A stretch of DNA of 64,000 nucleotides from Prevotella sp. (GTDB taxonomy: Bacteria > Bacteroidota > Bacteroidia > Bacteroidales > Bacteroidaceae), in assembly GCA_017538105.1 (NCBI GenBank), contig JAFYJN010000069.1, forward strand, positions 1 to 64,000, read 5' to 3'. The stretch's first letter is position 1; each line of letters opens with the position of its first letter. Below, piece after piece: positions 29,227 to 38,522 of the stretch. The notes under the pieces were generated by a model. It did not search any database. It was not told where the DNA came from and saw only the letters and a list, made by a program, of their open reading frames with translations. A program made the translations under genes and the position numbers.

Positions 29227-30402
29227 ATGAAAAAGTTATTCATGGTGCTGGCTTTTGCCGGCGTGTCTGTAGCCTCTATGGCTCAGGATGACGCTGTTAA
29301 TCGTTACAGCGTTGCAACGAATTCCTTCTGGAGCAACTGGTTCATCCAGATTGGTGCCAATTGGAATGCATTCTACACTGACGAAGAGCATGGTGTACGT
29401 GGCGATCTCGACCTTTCGAACAGCCCGTTCGAGAAGGAGCGTTCGAGCATCGGCGCTGCCGTAGCTATCGGTAAGTGGTTCACTCCCGGTATTGGTCTCC
29501 GTACCAAGCTGCAGGGAATCTGGGGCAACATGCCTTATCAGTGGCAGCGTGAGCAGGTGGAAGGCCGCTTCGTTCGTTACTGGACTTTGAGCGAAGACGT
29601 TCTGTTGAACCTCTCCAACATGCTTCTGGGTTATAACCCCAACCGTGTTTGGAACTTCATTCCTTTCTTCGGTGGTGGCATCTCACGTAACATGACCGAC
29701 AACTTCTATGCTATGCATCTGCGTGTTGGTTTGCTCAACGAATTCCGTCTGAGCAAGCGCGTGGCTCTCAACCTCGAAATTGGTTGGAACCGCCACGAGG
29801 AAGACTTCAGCGGTATGTGGGGCAACACTTTGAAGAATGCTCACAATGGCCGTGGATGGGAAGACAAAGACAACACCGTTTACGGTGAACTTGGCTTCAC
29901 TTTCAACCTTGGCAAGGCTACTTGGGATCCCGTGCCCGATGTGGACGCTATCAAGCGCATGTACCAGGCTCAGATCGACGCTCTCAACTCACAGCTCAAC
30001 GATGCTAATGCTGAGATCGCTCGCCTGAACAACCTGATCAAGAACCACAAGTGCCCGACCTGCCCCGATGTGCATGAGTTCATCACAACTCCGGTGTCTG
30101 TGTTCTTCAACCTGAACCGTACCGAGATTGCTTCGCAGAAAGACCTCGTGAACGTTCGCGCTCTGGCCAAGTATGCTGTTGACAACAACTCCAACCTGCT
30201 CGTTACTGGTTATGCTGATAGCGCTACCGGTTCTGTTGACCACAACCAGTGGCTGTCCGAGCGTCGTGCTGAAACCGTCGCCGGTGAGCTCGAAGGTATG
30301 GGCGTAAGCAGCTCGAAGATCACTACTCGCGGCCTCGGTGGTGTTGACACCCTCTCGCCGATTGAGTTCAACCGTCGTGCTACTGTCCAGATCACTGAGT
30401 AA
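29227..30402 (+). CDS. OmpA-family porin
   Basis: A 391-residue outer-membrane protein. Signal peptide (MKKLFMVLAFAGVSVASMAQ), then an eight-strand-type beta-barrel (about 20-235), a coiled-coil linker with IDALNSQLNDANAEIARLNN, a Cys pair CPTC, and the C-terminal peptidoglycan-binding OmpA domain with LVTGYADS and the NxxLSxxRA segment NQWLSERRAETV. Regular use of CGT, AAC and similar codons fits high expression. Such porins are often the major outer-membrane protein of Prevotella. A strong terminator follows. Confidence 0.93.
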   Translation: MKKLFMVLAFAGVSVASMAQDDAVNRYSVATNSFWSNWFIQIGANWNAFYTDEEHGVRGDLDLSNSPFEKERSSIGAAVAIGKWFTPGIGLRTKLQGIWGNMPYQWQREQVEGRFVRYWTLSEDVLLNLSNMLLGYNPNRVWNFIPFFGGGISRNMTDNFYAMHLRVGLLNEFRLSKRVALNLEIGWNRHEEDFSGMWGNTLKNAHNGRGWEDKDNTVYGELGFTFNLGKATWDPVPDVDAIKRMYQAQIDALNSQLNDANAEIARLNNLIKNHKCPTCPDVHEFITTPVSVFFNLNRTEIASQKDLVNVRALAKYAVDNNSNLLVTGYADSATGSVDHNQWLSERRAETVAGELEGMGVSSSKITTRGLGGVDTLSPIEFNRRATVQITE

Positions 30403-30424
30403 TCTGAATAGAACGCAAAGAATT

Positions 30425-30452
30425 AAGCGCCTCCCAAAAGGAGGCGCTTTCT
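30425..30452 (+). terminator. Terminator after ompA
   Basis: AAGCGCCTCC pairs perfectly with GGAGGCGCTT around loop CAAAA and is followed by TCTTG. Confidence 0.85.
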
Positions 30453-30606
30453 TGTTTGTGTTGATGAGATTTGATTCTTTATCGTCTACTACTAAATAAG
30501 GAGGACTGCCAAAGGATTGTGCTATTTTGCTGGAGTTCTAATTACCCTCCATATTGTAGACACAAACCGATCTCGCTAAAGTTCAACGATTTTGTCTTTA
30601 CCTTTT

Positions 30607-31596
30607 TTACCTTTCTCTGAATCCAATAATCCGCCTTACCTCACGCAATGTGGCTTGGGCACTCTCTCTCGCCACTTCAGCTCCTTCGCGGGCTATCTTG
30701 TCCAGCAACTCTTTATTGGCTGAGAATTCCTCGATACGCTCGCGGATGGGACGAACCACAGCCACCAAGTCCTGGGCGATTTGTTTCTTCATGTCACCAT
30801 AACGTAGTGTGCAGTCATTCCACTTCTCATCGAAATAGGCATATGTGTCAGGCGTGGAACAAATCTTCATGAAAGTGAACAGGTTTTCTATCACTTCGGG
30901 CTTCTTGCTGTTTGGTGTCTGAGGGCCAAGGTCGGTAACGGCACGCATCACTTTTTTGGTAATGGTCTTGTCGTCGTCGCGAAGGTAGATACAGTTCCCC
31001 TCGCTCTTGCCCATCTTTCCGCTGCCGTCAAGGCCTGGAATCTTTACGGCTTCAGCATTGAAATAGAAATTCTGTGGTTCGGGAAAGAAGTCAACTCCGT
31101 AGATGTGGTTGAAACGACGGGCACATTTGCGGGCCATTTCCATGTTTTGCTCCTGGTCTTTGCCCACTGGCACCTTCACGGCACGATGCTGCAGAATGTC
31201 GGCGGCCATGAGTGTGGGGTAGGTGAGCAGTCCCGCGTTCACGTTGTCAGGTTGTTTGCGGGCTTTCTCCTTAAAGGTGGTTACTCGTTCCAACTCTCCG
31301 AGATATATGTTCATATTTAAGAATAGGTAGAGTTCCAGTGTTTCTTTCACGTCGCTCTGTATATAAATGGGCGCCTTCTTGGGGTCGATGCCGCATGCCA
31401 GATATTCGGCCATGATTGTCCGCGCGCTCTGTTGGATATCCTCGGGTTTGGGATGGGTGGTCAGACTGTGCCAGTCGGCAATGAAGAACATGCTGTCGTA
31501 TTCATCTTGCATCTTCACAAAGCTCTTCACCGCTCCGAAATAATTACCTAAATGCAGGTTTCCTGTTGGCCTGATGCCACTAACTACTTTTTCCAT
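30607..31596 (-). CDS. trpS: Tryptophanyl-tRNA synthetase
   Basis: A 329-residue class I enzyme that charges tRNA-Trp. The HIGH motif is PTGNLHLGNYFG (residues about 10-21) and the KMSKS-type motif is GKMGKSEGN. ATG 31596 is followed by MEKVVSGIRPTG. A -7-like box for the minus strand (TACTTTTG) lies at 31632-31639. It stands alone between ompA and tRNA-Val. Confidence 0.97.
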   Translation of the reverse strand: MEKVVSGIRPTGNLHLGNYFGAVKSFVKMQDEYDSMFFIADWHSLTTHPKPEDIQQSARTIMAEYLACGIDPKKAPIYIQSDVKETLELYLFLNMNIYLGELERVTTFKEKARKQPDNVNAGLLTYPTLMAADILQHRAVKVPVGKDQEQNMEMARKCARRFNHIYGVDFFPEPQNFYFNAEAVKIPGLDGSGKMGKSEGNCIYLRDDDKTITKKVMRAVTDLGPQTPNSKKPEVIENLFTFMKICSTPDTYAYFDEKWNDCTLRYGDMKKQIAQDLVAVVRPIRERIEEFSANKELLDKIAREGAEVARESAQATLREVRRIIGFRER

Positions 31597-31631
31597 TGTC
31601 GTTTTGGTTGTTCTTGTTGATTTTTTGTTTG

Positions 31632-31639
31632 CAAAAGTA
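31632..31639 (-). promoter_or_regulatory. -7 element for trpS
   Basis: Reads TACTTTTG on the minus strand, 36 bases before ATG 31596. No -33 box was found at the usual spacing. Confidence 0.45.
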
Positions 31640-31720
31640 CTAAAAATCCATGAAAACCTTCTCTTGTTGCTGCTCTAATTATGCTAAAATGCTTTTTGTG
31701 GATAAAAAATGAACGAAAAA

Positions 31721-31752
31721 TTTGTTCATTTCATAAAAACTGTGTACTTTTG
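31721..31752 (+). promoter_or_regulatory. Promoter of tRNA-Val
   Basis: TTTG at 31721-31724 and TACTTTTG at 31745-31752 with a 20-base spacer; tRNA begins 18 bases later. Confidence 0.7.
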
Positions 31753-31769
31753 CAGCGCTTTTACAACAA

Positions 31770-31844
31770 GGGCGTTTAGCTCAGCTGGTTTAGAGCATCT
31801 GCCTTACAAGCAGAGGGTCGGCGGTTCGAATCCGTCAACGCCCA
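31770..31844 (+). tRNA. tRNA-Val (anticodon UAC)
   Basis: A 75-base cloverleaf. Acceptor GGGCGTT pairs with AACGCCC, D-stem GCTC with GAGC, anticodon stem TCTGC/GCAGA with loop CTTACAA (anticodon TAC), and a T-arm with TTCGAAT. The 3' CCA is not encoded: after discriminator A the sequence is CTGGGG, so it must be added enzymatically. Confidence 0.97.
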
Positions 31845-31855
31845 CTGGGGTGATT

Positions 31856-31881
31856 CCCCGTGGTCCTTCGGGGCTGCGGGG
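31856..31881 (+). terminator. Hairpin after tRNA-Val
   Basis: CCCCGTGGTCC and GGGCTGCGGGG pair over 11 bp with G-U wobbles around a stable TTCG tetraloop, 11 bases after the tRNA. The following ATATTTTAT is only partly T-rich. Confidence 0.65.
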
Positions 31882-31964
31882 ATATTTTATATGATAAGAT
31901 GAATGATAAGATAGTAAAAGGATAGAAAAGCCGCATTTCAGGATAAAAAAATGAACCCGTTCAT

Positions 31965-31995
31965 TTTGTTCTACACTCAATTTGCATTATCTTTG
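31965..31995 (+). promoter_or_regulatory. Promoter of the ACT-domain protein gene
   Basis: TTTG at 31965-31968 and TATCTTTG at 31988-31995 with a 19-base spacer. It lies inside the longer reading of the gene, which sets the start at 32023. Confidence 0.75.
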
Positions 31996-32022
31996 CATCA
32001 CAATACCATAAAATCATATAAT

Positions 32023-32448
32023 ATGTTAGCAAAACAGTTATCTATATTCTTGGAGAATAAGTCGGGCCGCCTCACAGAGGTAACCGAAGTGTTGGGACAA
32101 GCAGGAGTGAACCTGTCGGCGCTGAGCATCGCCGATAATTCTGACTTCGGTATCCTTCGTTGTATTGTTAGCAATCCGGAAAAAGCATATAAAGTGCTCA
32201 AAGATGCTCATTTCGCGGTAAAGATTACCGATGTCATCGGATTCACCTGCGCCAACGTGGCGGGGGCACTGTCGAAAGTGCTTCGGCACTTGTCGGAAAA
32301 TGGGGTGTTCATTGAATACATGTATTCTTTCGCTGATGGGGAGATGGCAAATATCATTATCCGCCCGTCCGACCTGGAAAACTGCGAGAAAATACTACAG
32401 ACGTGCGATGTCGGGCTACTCGACGCTTCCGAACTCTACAAGATGTAG
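32023..32448 (+). CDS. Tandem ACT-domain protein
   Basis: A 141-residue cytoplasmic protein made of two ACT domains: residues about 4-70 (LSIFLENKSGRLTEVTEVLG) and 72-141 (IGFTCANVAGALSKVLRHL). ACT domains bind amino acids and related ligands and usually regulate enzymes; here there is no catalytic domain. In Bacteroidetes such proteins are often encoded beside phenylacetate-CoA ligase, but in this window that gene is 10 kb away (42221). Start ATG 32023 follows a promoter. Confidence 0.85.
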   Translation: MLAKQLSIFLENKSGRLTEVTEVLGQAGVNLSALSIADNSDFGILRCIVSNPEKAYKVLKDAHFAVKITDVIGFTCANVAGALSKVLRHLSENGVFIEYMYSFADGEMANIIIRPSDLENCEKILQTCDVGLLDASELYKM

Positions 32449-32497
32449 CTTGGAGGAGTGGAAATAAGGAAGAGTTTGCCTAGAGACATTGAAGAAG

Positions 32498-32540
32498 ATA
32501 AAGGACAATAGCCTGTCATCCACAGGGTAATGTCCTTTAT
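32498..32540 (+). terminator. Terminator after the ACT-domain gene
   Basis: ATAAAGGACA pairs with TGTCCTTTAT, enclosing a second paired segment CCTGT/ACAGG. The stem is symmetric, so it may stop transcription from either side. Confidence 0.65.
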
Positions 32541-32590
32541 CTCCCTCTAACTCTCTTTTCTTCCTCCAATTATAAAACTTTAAGGTTTTA

Positions 32591-32624
32591 TTTGGCGCTA
32601 TTAGCCGATAAATTCGTACTTTTG
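32591..32624 (+). promoter_or_regulatory. Promoter of purB
   Basis: TTTG at 32591-32594 and TACTTTTG at 32617-32624, spacer 22 bases, 23 bases before the purB ATG. Confidence 0.55.
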
Positions 32625-32647
32625 CACTCCAATTACTCGATGATAAT

Positions 32648-33994
32648 ATGATTTTTGACAGATTGACCGCCATCTCACCTATTGATGGGCGTTATAAAGG
32701 TAAAACAGAATGTTTGGCAGGATACTTTTCCGAATGTGCCCTCATTAAATATAGGGTGCGCGTGGAAATCGAGTATTTTATTGCGCTTTGTGAGTTGCCG
32801 TTGCCGCAACTTTCCAATGTCGACTCTTCCAAAAGAGAGTCACTGCGTTCGTTGTATCTTGACTTCACCGAAAAAGATGCATGCAGGGTGAAGGAGATAG
32901 AACAAATCACCAACCACGACGTTAAAGCGGTCGAATATTTTATCAAGGAGAAATTGGACGAAATGGGTGGTTTCGAAGAGGTGAAAGAGTTCATACACTT
33001 TGGCCTCACGTCGCAGGATATCAACAACACATCGATGCCGCTGATGATCAAGGAAGCCCTTGAAGAGGTGTATTATCCAACCCTTGATAAAGTGATAGCG
33101 CTGATGGAGACATATGCCGAACAATGGAAAGACGTGCCCATGTTAGCAAAGACTCATGGACAGCCAGCATCGCCTACGCGATTGGGAAAAGAGTTCAAAG
33201 TGTATGTGTACAGACTGAACGAACAGCTGAAAGCTATGAAGGAAGTGCCCATGACGGCGAAGTTCGGAGGGGCGACGGGCAATTTCAACGCTCACCATGT
33301 GGCTTTCCCGCAATACGATTGGTTAACGATAGCCGACAATTTTGTGGCTGAACATTTGGGATTGAAGAGAGAACGCTTTACCACGCAAATCAGTAATTAT
33401 GATAATCTGGGGGCTCTCTTCGATGCCATGCGACGTATCAATACCATCTTGCTCGATCTTGACCGCGATATATGGATGTATATCTCCATCGACTATTTCA
33501 AACAACGTATAAAAGAAGGAGAAGTGGGTTCGAGCGCCATGCCGCATAAGGTAAACCCCATCGATTTCGAAAATAGCGAGGGCAATCTGGGACTGGCAAA
33601 TGCCATATTGCAGTTCTTGGCGCAGAAATTGCCTGTCAGTAGGTTGCAACGCGATCTCACCGATTCAACAGTGATACGTAATGTGGGGGTTCCCATCGCC
33701 CATTCACTGATTGCTATGGAGAGCACGCTCAAGGGATTGGGAAAACTTATACTCAATGAAGAAGCAATCTCCGAAGACCTCAACAAAAACTGGGCGGTGG
33801 TGGCGGAGGCTATACAAACCATACTCCGCCGTGAGGCTTATCCGCATCCCTACGAGGCGCTGAAGGCGCTCACGCGTACCAATGAGAAGATGACTGCCAA
33901 CACGATACATGCATTCATAGAGCAACTGCAAGTGAGTGAACAAGTGAAAAATGAATTGAGAAATATAACACCTTATAATTATACAGGATTGTAA
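32648..33994 (+). CDS. purB: Adenylosuccinate lyase
   Basis: A 448-residue fumarase-superfamily enzyme acting twice in purine synthesis (SAICAR to AICAR, adenylosuccinate to AMP). The superfamily signature is GSSAMPHKVNP, and HGQPASPT and TSQDINNT carry further active-site residues. It is followed 53 bases later by a pseudouridine synthase gene without a clear terminator between. Confidence 0.97.
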   Translation: MIFDRLTAISPIDGRYKGKTECLAGYFSECALIKYRVRVEIEYFIALCELPLPQLSNVDSSKRESLRSLYLDFTEKDACRVKEIEQITNHDVKAVEYFIKEKLDEMGGFEEVKEFIHFGLTSQDINNTSMPLMIKEALEEVYYPTLDKVIALMETYAEQWKDVPMLAKTHGQPASPTRLGKEFKVYVYRLNEQLKAMKEVPMTAKFGGATGNFNAHHVAFPQYDWLTIADNFVAEHLGLKRERFTTQISNYDNLGALFDAMRRINTILLDLDRDIWMYISIDYFKQRIKEGEVGSSAMPHKVNPIDFENSEGNLGLANAILQFLAQKLPVSRLQRDLTDSTVIRNVGVPIAHSLIAMESTLKGLGKLILNEEAISEDLNKNWAVVAEAIQTILRREAYPHPYEALKALTRTNEKMTANTIHAFIEQLQVSEQVKNELRNITPYNYTGL

Positions 33995-34047
33995 AACTCA
34001 TTAATATCTTTTATTAACCAGCCGTGAGGCTATAACAAACATTTATT

Positions 34048-35421
34048 ATGGAAGAAAACGAAAAATTGCAAGAAGGAATGACTGCCGGAAAGTCTGATGA
34101 TAACCGTGAGGGCTATCGGCCGGCAGAAGAAAATGGAAACTATTCAAGAGACTACAGGGGTGGACAGCGTCCCCAACGTCCACGTATCCACACAAGAGCC
34201 TATTCGTCTGATCAGGGACCAGCTGATGAGGGTGGCTTCCGCCCAGAAGGATTCGGCGCAGGATTGAAAATGGAGGGTGGTGCGCAGCGTCCCTACCGTC
34301 CTCGTTACAATAACAATGGTTACCAGCAGCGTGGCGGTTACCAACAACGTCAGCAAGAGGGATACCGTCCTCGTTATGAGGAACGCCAGGATGGCGAAGG
34401 CGGCTACCAACCGCGTGGCGGTTATCAGCAGCGTGGCGGCTATCAACCGCGTCAGCAGGGTGGTTACCAGCAACGTGGCGGCTACCAGCCGCGTCAGCAG
34501 GGTGGTTACCAACAGCGTGGCGGCTACCAGCCGCGTCAACAGGGTGGTTACCAACAGCGTGGCGGCTACCAGCCGCGTCAGCAGGGTGGTTACCAACAGC
34601 GTGGTGGCTATGGCTATCGGCAACATGCTCCAGGCTATGACCCTTCGGCCAAATACAATTTGAAGAAACGCATTGATTATAAAGAGGTAAACATCGACCC
34701 CAACGCTCCTATCCGTTTGAATAAATTTTTAGCAAATGCCGGCGTGTGCAGTCGTCGCGAAGCTGACGAATTCATACAGGCTGGTGTGGTCAAGGTGAAT
34801 GGTGAGGTCGTTACTGAATTGGGAACCAAGGTGGTGCGCACCGACGAAATACATTTCCATGACCAACTGGTGAGTTTGGAGAAAAAGGTCTATGTGTTGC
34901 TGAACAAACCTAAGGACTGTGTCACTACGAGCGATGATCCTCAGCAGCGTAAGACGGTGATGGATCTGGTGAAGAATGTTTGCCCCGAACGTATCTACCC
35001 CGTGGGACGTCTTGACCGTAATACTACAGGTGTGCTTTTGCTTACCAACGATGGTGACCTTGCCAGCAAACTAACACATCCTAAGTTCTTGAAGAAAAAG
35101 GTGTACCATGTGTTCCTCGACAAGAACGTTACGGCCCACGACCTTCAGCAGATAGCGACAGGAGTGGAACTGGCCGACGGCGAGGTACATGCCGATGCCA
35201 TCGAATATGCTTCCGATGTCGACAAGAGCCAAGTGGGTATAGAAATCCATAGTGGTAAAAACCGTATCGTACGCCGTATTTTCGAACATTTAGGCTATAG
35301 GGTGGTTAAACTCGACCGGGTGCAGTTTGCAGGTCTTACTAAGAAAAATCTGCGTCGTGGCGACTGGCGTTTCCTTACCGAGAAGGAAGTGGAGATGCTC
35401 CGCATGGGCGCTTTTGAGTAA
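34048..35421 (+). CDS. rRNA pseudouridine synthase (RluB/RsuA type) with long low-complexity N-terminus
   Basis: A 457-residue protein. Residues 220-270 form an S4 RNA-binding domain ([20 protein letters not shown]), followed by the RsuA/RluB catalytic domain with the active-site Asp in [17 protein letters not shown]. The first 200 residues are low complexity, rich in Gly, Gln, Arg and Tyr, with a 14-residue repeat [14 protein letters not shown] (residues 124-179). It should modify a uridine of 23S or 16S rRNA; which one cannot be told. The asnS gene begins 12 bases later. Confidence 0.92.
   Translation: MEENEKLQEGMTAGKSDDNREGYRPAEENGNYSRDYRGGQRPQRPRIHTRAYSSDQGPADEGGFRPEGFGAGLKMEGGAQRPYRPRYNNNGYQQRGGYQQRQQEGYRPRYEERQDGEGGYQPRGGYQQRGGYQPRQQGGYQQRGGYQPRQQGGYQQRGGYQPRQQGGYQQRGGYQPRQQGGYQQRGGYGYRQHAPGYDPSAKYNLKKRIDYKEVNIDPNAPIRLNKFLANAGVCSRREADEFIQAGVVKVNGEVVTELGTKVVRTDEIHFHDQLVSLEKKVYVLLNKPKDCVTTSDDPQQRKTVMDLVKNVCPERIYPVGRLDRNTTGVLLLTNDGDLASKLTHPKFLKKKVYHVFLDKNVTAHDLQQIATGVELADGEVHADAIEYASDVDKSQVGIEIHSGKNRIVRRIFEHLGYRVVKLDRVQFAGLTKKNLRRGDWRFLTEKEVEMLRMGAFE
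34417..34610 (+). repeat. 42-bp tandem repeat in the pseudouridine synthase gene
   Basis: Four complete 42-bp units and a fifth partial one encode [14 protein letters not shown]. Units differ at synonymous positions, so the peptide is conserved more than the DNA. Confidence 0.9.
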
Positions 35422-35433
35422 AATAAAACGAAA

Positions 35434-36846
35434 ATGCAATCAATAAAATCATTGTCTCGTACCAAGGTGGTCGATGTGTTGCGGCGCACCGACTATGGTA
35501 CTGAGGTGTGCGTAAAAGGATGGGTGCGTACGCACCGAAGCAGCAAGGCTGTCGATTTCATCGCTCTCAACGATGGCTCTACCATCAAAAACGTACAGGT
35601 GGTGGTCGACCCAGCTAAGTTCGATGCTGAAATGCTCAAACAAATTACCACGGGATCGTGCATTCGGGCACAGGGAACGTTGGTGGAAAGTCAGGGCGCA
35701 GGGCAATCGTCTGAAATACAGTGTGAAGAACTGGAGATATACGGGTTGTGTGGCAACGACTATCCCATGCAGAAGAAAGGACAGAGCTTTGAATACATGC
35801 GACAGTATGCTCATCTGCGGCTCAGGACAAACACATTCGGGGCGGTTATGCGCATTCGTCACAACATGGCTATGGCCATACACACTTATTTCCATGAGCA
35901 TGGCTACTTCTATTTCCACTCCCCAATCATCACAGCTTCTGATTGTGAGGGGGCGGGAGAGATGTTCCAAGTAACAACAAAGAACCTTTACGACCTGAAA
36001 CGTGATGAAGAGGGACGAATCATCTATGACGACGATTTCTTCGGAAAGATGACTTCACTTACTGTTAGCGGTCAGCTTGAGGGTGAACTGGGGGCGACGG
36101 CTCTCGGAGCTATATATACCTTCGGGCCGACGTTCAGGGCGGAAAATTCCAACACGCCACGACACTTGGCGGAGTTTTGGATGATTGAACCAGAGGTGGC
36201 TTTCATCGATAAAGACGACCTCATGGACTTGGAGGAGGACTTCATCAAGTATTGCGTACGCTGGGCTCTCGACAACTGTAAGGATGACCTTGATTTCCTC
36301 AACAAGATGATTGACAAGACGTTGCTTGAGCGACTCCAGTCTGTTGTGGAGGGCTCTTTCGTCAGGTTGCCGTATACTGAGGGCATCAAGATTTTGGAAG
36401 AGGCGGTCAGCGCAGGACACAAGTTCGAATTCCCCGTGTCTTGGGGTATGGACTTGGCTAGTGAGCATGAGCGTTACCTCGTAGAGCACCATTTTAAGCG
36501 CCCAGTCATCATGACCGACTATCCCAAGGACATCAAGGCGTTCTATATGAAGCAAAATGAAGATGGACGTACCGTACAGGGTACCGATGTGCTGTTCCCG
36601 CAAATAGGAGAGATTATTGGCGGTAGCGTCCGTGAGGAAAACTACGATAAACTTATGACACGTATCCAGGAACTTGACATCCCCATGAAGGACATGTGGT
36701 GGTACCTAGACACGCGTAAGTTTGGCACCTGTCCTCACGGTGGCTTCGGATTGGGCTTCGAGCGTCTTATCCTCTTTGTGACGGGCATGCAGAACATCCG
36801 CGACGTTATACCTTTCCCACGTACACCGAAAAATGCGGACTTTTAG
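35434..36846 (+). CDS. asnS: Asparaginyl-tRNA synthetase
   Basis: A 470-residue class II synthetase. The N-terminal OB-fold anticodon domain is [24 protein letters not shown]-like; class II motif 2 is [20 protein letters not shown], and motif 3 includes GFGLGFERL. The presence of Asn-type residues and lack of an Asp insertion match AsnRS. It is 12 bases after the pseudouridine synthase gene and ends at a strong terminator. Confidence 0.96.
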   Translation: MQSIKSLSRTKVVDVLRRTDYGTEVCVKGWVRTHRSSKAVDFIALNDGSTIKNVQVVVDPAKFDAEMLKQITTGSCIRAQGTLVESQGAGQSSEIQCEELEIYGLCGNDYPMQKKGQSFEYMRQYAHLRLRTNTFGAVMRIRHNMAMAIHTYFHEHGYFYFHSPIITASDCEGAGEMFQVTTKNLYDLKRDEEGRIIYDDDFFGKMTSLTVSGQLEGELGATALGAIYTFGPTFRAENSNTPRHLAEFWMIEPEVAFIDKDDLMDLEEDFIKYCVRWALDNCKDDLDFLNKMIDKTLLERLQSVVEGSFVRLPYTEGIKILEEAVSAGHKFEFPVSWGMDLASEHERYLVEHHFKRPVIMTDYPKDIKAFYMKQNEDGRTVQGTDVLFPQIGEIIGGSVREENYDKLMTRIQELDIPMKDMWWYLDTRKFGTCPHGGFGLGFERLILFVTGMQNIRDVIPFPRTPKNADF

Positions 36847-36871
36847 AGTTCTGTAATTTGTCTATATACTT

Positions 36872-36902
36872 TGGGGTGCGCCAATCGGCGCACCCCATTT
36901 TT
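36872..36902 (+). terminator. Terminator after asnS
   Basis: A perfect 11-bp stem, TGGGGTGCGCC with GGCGCACCCCA, around loop AATC and followed by TTTTT. It stands between asnS and the converging CvfB-type gene. Confidence 0.9.
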
Positions 36903-36945
36903 CCATCAATTCCTTTTATTTCTTACCTTACTCTTCTTTCCCTTT

Positions 36946-37794
36946 TTACTTTTTTACCATTCTAATACCTCCCTCTTCTTCCAACGTGATGAGGTGGCGT
37001 TTGTATAGGTCGCCTACACCGCGCTTGAATGTTTTCTTGCTTACGCCGAATGTGTCGCGGATATCCTGCGCATCACTCTTGTCGCCCAAAGGACAGAAAC
37101 CATCGTGTTCTTCCAGATAGAGTAACAGCTGTTCGGCAAAGTCTTCCGTCCCTTGGCGACCATGAGCCTGAAGCGACACATCAATCTTTCCGTCTTCACG
37201 CACCTGACTGATGTATCCCACAGCACGGTCACCACTGTGTATGGAACGGAACACTTGGTTGTCGTAGAGCAGGGCGGGATAGCGGTTTTCTACAATTACC
37301 TTGAAGCCAAGGTCGGTCTTTTGCCATATCAGTAGTTCCACTTGGTCACCGGGATGATAGGGCGGGTAATTGTCGTCAAGAAAGCGTTCCACCTTGGCGG
37401 AGGCGACGATACGGTAGCTTTCGCGGTCCACATGGATATGCACCAGGTAGGAATGGCCTTTCAACATCTTCATCTTCTGCTCGCGGAATGGGCAGAACAG
37501 GTCTTTCATCAGTCCCCAATCTAAGAATGCTCCATACTGATTCACCCATGTACACTCGAGCCAGGCAAAGTCGCCCACTTTGGCCTTGGGGTGCTCGGTG
37601 GTGGCGGTAAGCCGTTCGTCTTGGTCGAGATAAAGGAAAACATCCACCTCGTCGCCTACCTTTAGACCTTGAGGCACATATCGTGCGGGAAGGAGAATGT
37701 CGCCCTCGGGACCGCCGTCGAGGTATATACCAAAGTCTACCTTCCTCGTTACGCGCAGTTGGTTATAATCGCCAAGTCTCAACTTTTCGTTCAT
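36946..37794 (-). CDS. S1-domain RNA-binding protein, CvfB/YitL family
   Basis: A 282-residue protein with several S1-like beta-barrels and a C-terminal winged-helix segment ([18 protein letters not shown]), the layout of CvfB/YitL proteins (COG2996), which bind RNA and affect virulence genes in Gram-positive bacteria. The role in Bacteroidetes is unknown. Its start overlaps the stop of the LolD-like gene by 4 bases; the three minus-strand genes are an operon. Confidence 0.85.
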   Translation of the reverse strand: MNEKLRLGDYNQLRVTRKVDFGIYLDGGPEGDILLPARYVPQGLKVGDEVDVFLYLDQDERLTATTEHPKAKVGDFAWLECTWVNQYGAFLDWGLMKDLFCPFREQKMKMLKGHSYLVHIHVDRESYRIVASAKVERFLDDNYPPYHPGDQVELLIWQKTDLGFKVIVENRYPALLYDNQVFRSIHSGDRAVGYISQVREDGKIDVSLQAHGRQGTEDFAEQLLLYLEEHDGFCPLGDKSDAQDIRDTFGVSKKTFKRGVGDLYKRHLITLEEEGGIRMVKK

Positions 37795-38522
37795 AACGTT
37801 TGCTCCTCTCTATCTTGTTGTTCCATGATGGTGGTTTCAAGTGCTTGCCCTTTGGTGACGGTCTCTGTCGGAGGTACTATCAGACCGTCTTTCAGGTGGA
37901 TGGTACGGTCGGTAAGCTGTGCCAGACTCTCATCATGTGTCACGATGACAAAGGTTTGCCCGAACTGTTCGCGAAGGTCGAAAAACAACTGGTGCAGTTC
38001 AGCTTTGTTCTTGGAGTCAAGACTGCCTGATGGCTCGTCGGCGAGCACCACGGCGGGATTGTTCATCAGTGCGCGTGCCACGGCTACTCGCTGTTTTTCG
38101 CCACCCGACAACTCGTTGGGTTTATGGGTGGCGCGTTCACTTAGTCCCATAAATTCGAGCAATTGTCGGGCTCTTGTGCGGGCTTCTGATGGTGAGGTGC
38201 CGGCAATAAAAGCAGGTATCATGATGTTCTCAATCGCCGTGAACTCTGGCAGTAGCTGGTGGAATTGAAACACGAAACCTAAGTGATGGTTGCGAAACTC
38301 TGCCAACTTCGAGGCTTTCAGCGTGTCGATGGTCACACCGTCGATGACGATGGTGCCACTGTCGGCTTTGTCAAGGGTGCCGATGATTTGGAGCAGCGTA
38401 GTTTTCCCAGCTCCACTGGGGCCTACGATGCTTATTACTTCGCCTTTGTCGATGTGCAGGTCGATGCCTTTGAGCACTTCCAATTGTCCGAATCGTTTGG
38501 TGATGCCTTGAATGGTAATCAT
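37791..38522 (-). CDS. ABC transporter ATPase, LolD/MacB type
   Basis: A 243-residue ATPase with Walker [10 protein letters not shown], signature [14 protein letters not shown], Walker [13 protein letters not shown] and an H-loop in VTHDES. These forms, plus the [11 protein letters not shown] segment, place it with LolD/MacB type ATPases that drive lipoprotein release or mechanotransmission. No permease is adjacent, so its partner lies elsewhere. It overlaps both neighbours by 4 bases. Confidence 0.85.
   Translation of the reverse strand: MITIQGITKRFGQLEVLKGIDLHIDKGEVISIVGPSGAGKTTLLQIIGTLDKADSGTIVIDGVTIDTLKASKLAEFRNHHLGFVFQFHQLLPEFTAIENIMIPAFIAGTSPSEARTRARQLLEFMGLSERATHKPNELSGGEKQRVAVARALMNNPAVVLADEPSGSLDSKNKAELHQLFFDLREQFGQTFVIVTHDESLAQLTDRTIHLKDGLIVPPTETVTKGQALETTIMEQQDREEQTL

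Noticed and set aside
34417-34610. Possible CRISPR array
   Set aside because: Units are directly adjacent with no unique spacers and encode a continuous peptide.
34144-34663. Open frames opposite and alongside the pseudouridine synthase repeats
   Set aside because: Again a by-product of the 42-bp in-frame repeat; the plus-strand frame leads into S4 and catalytic domains, the others do not.
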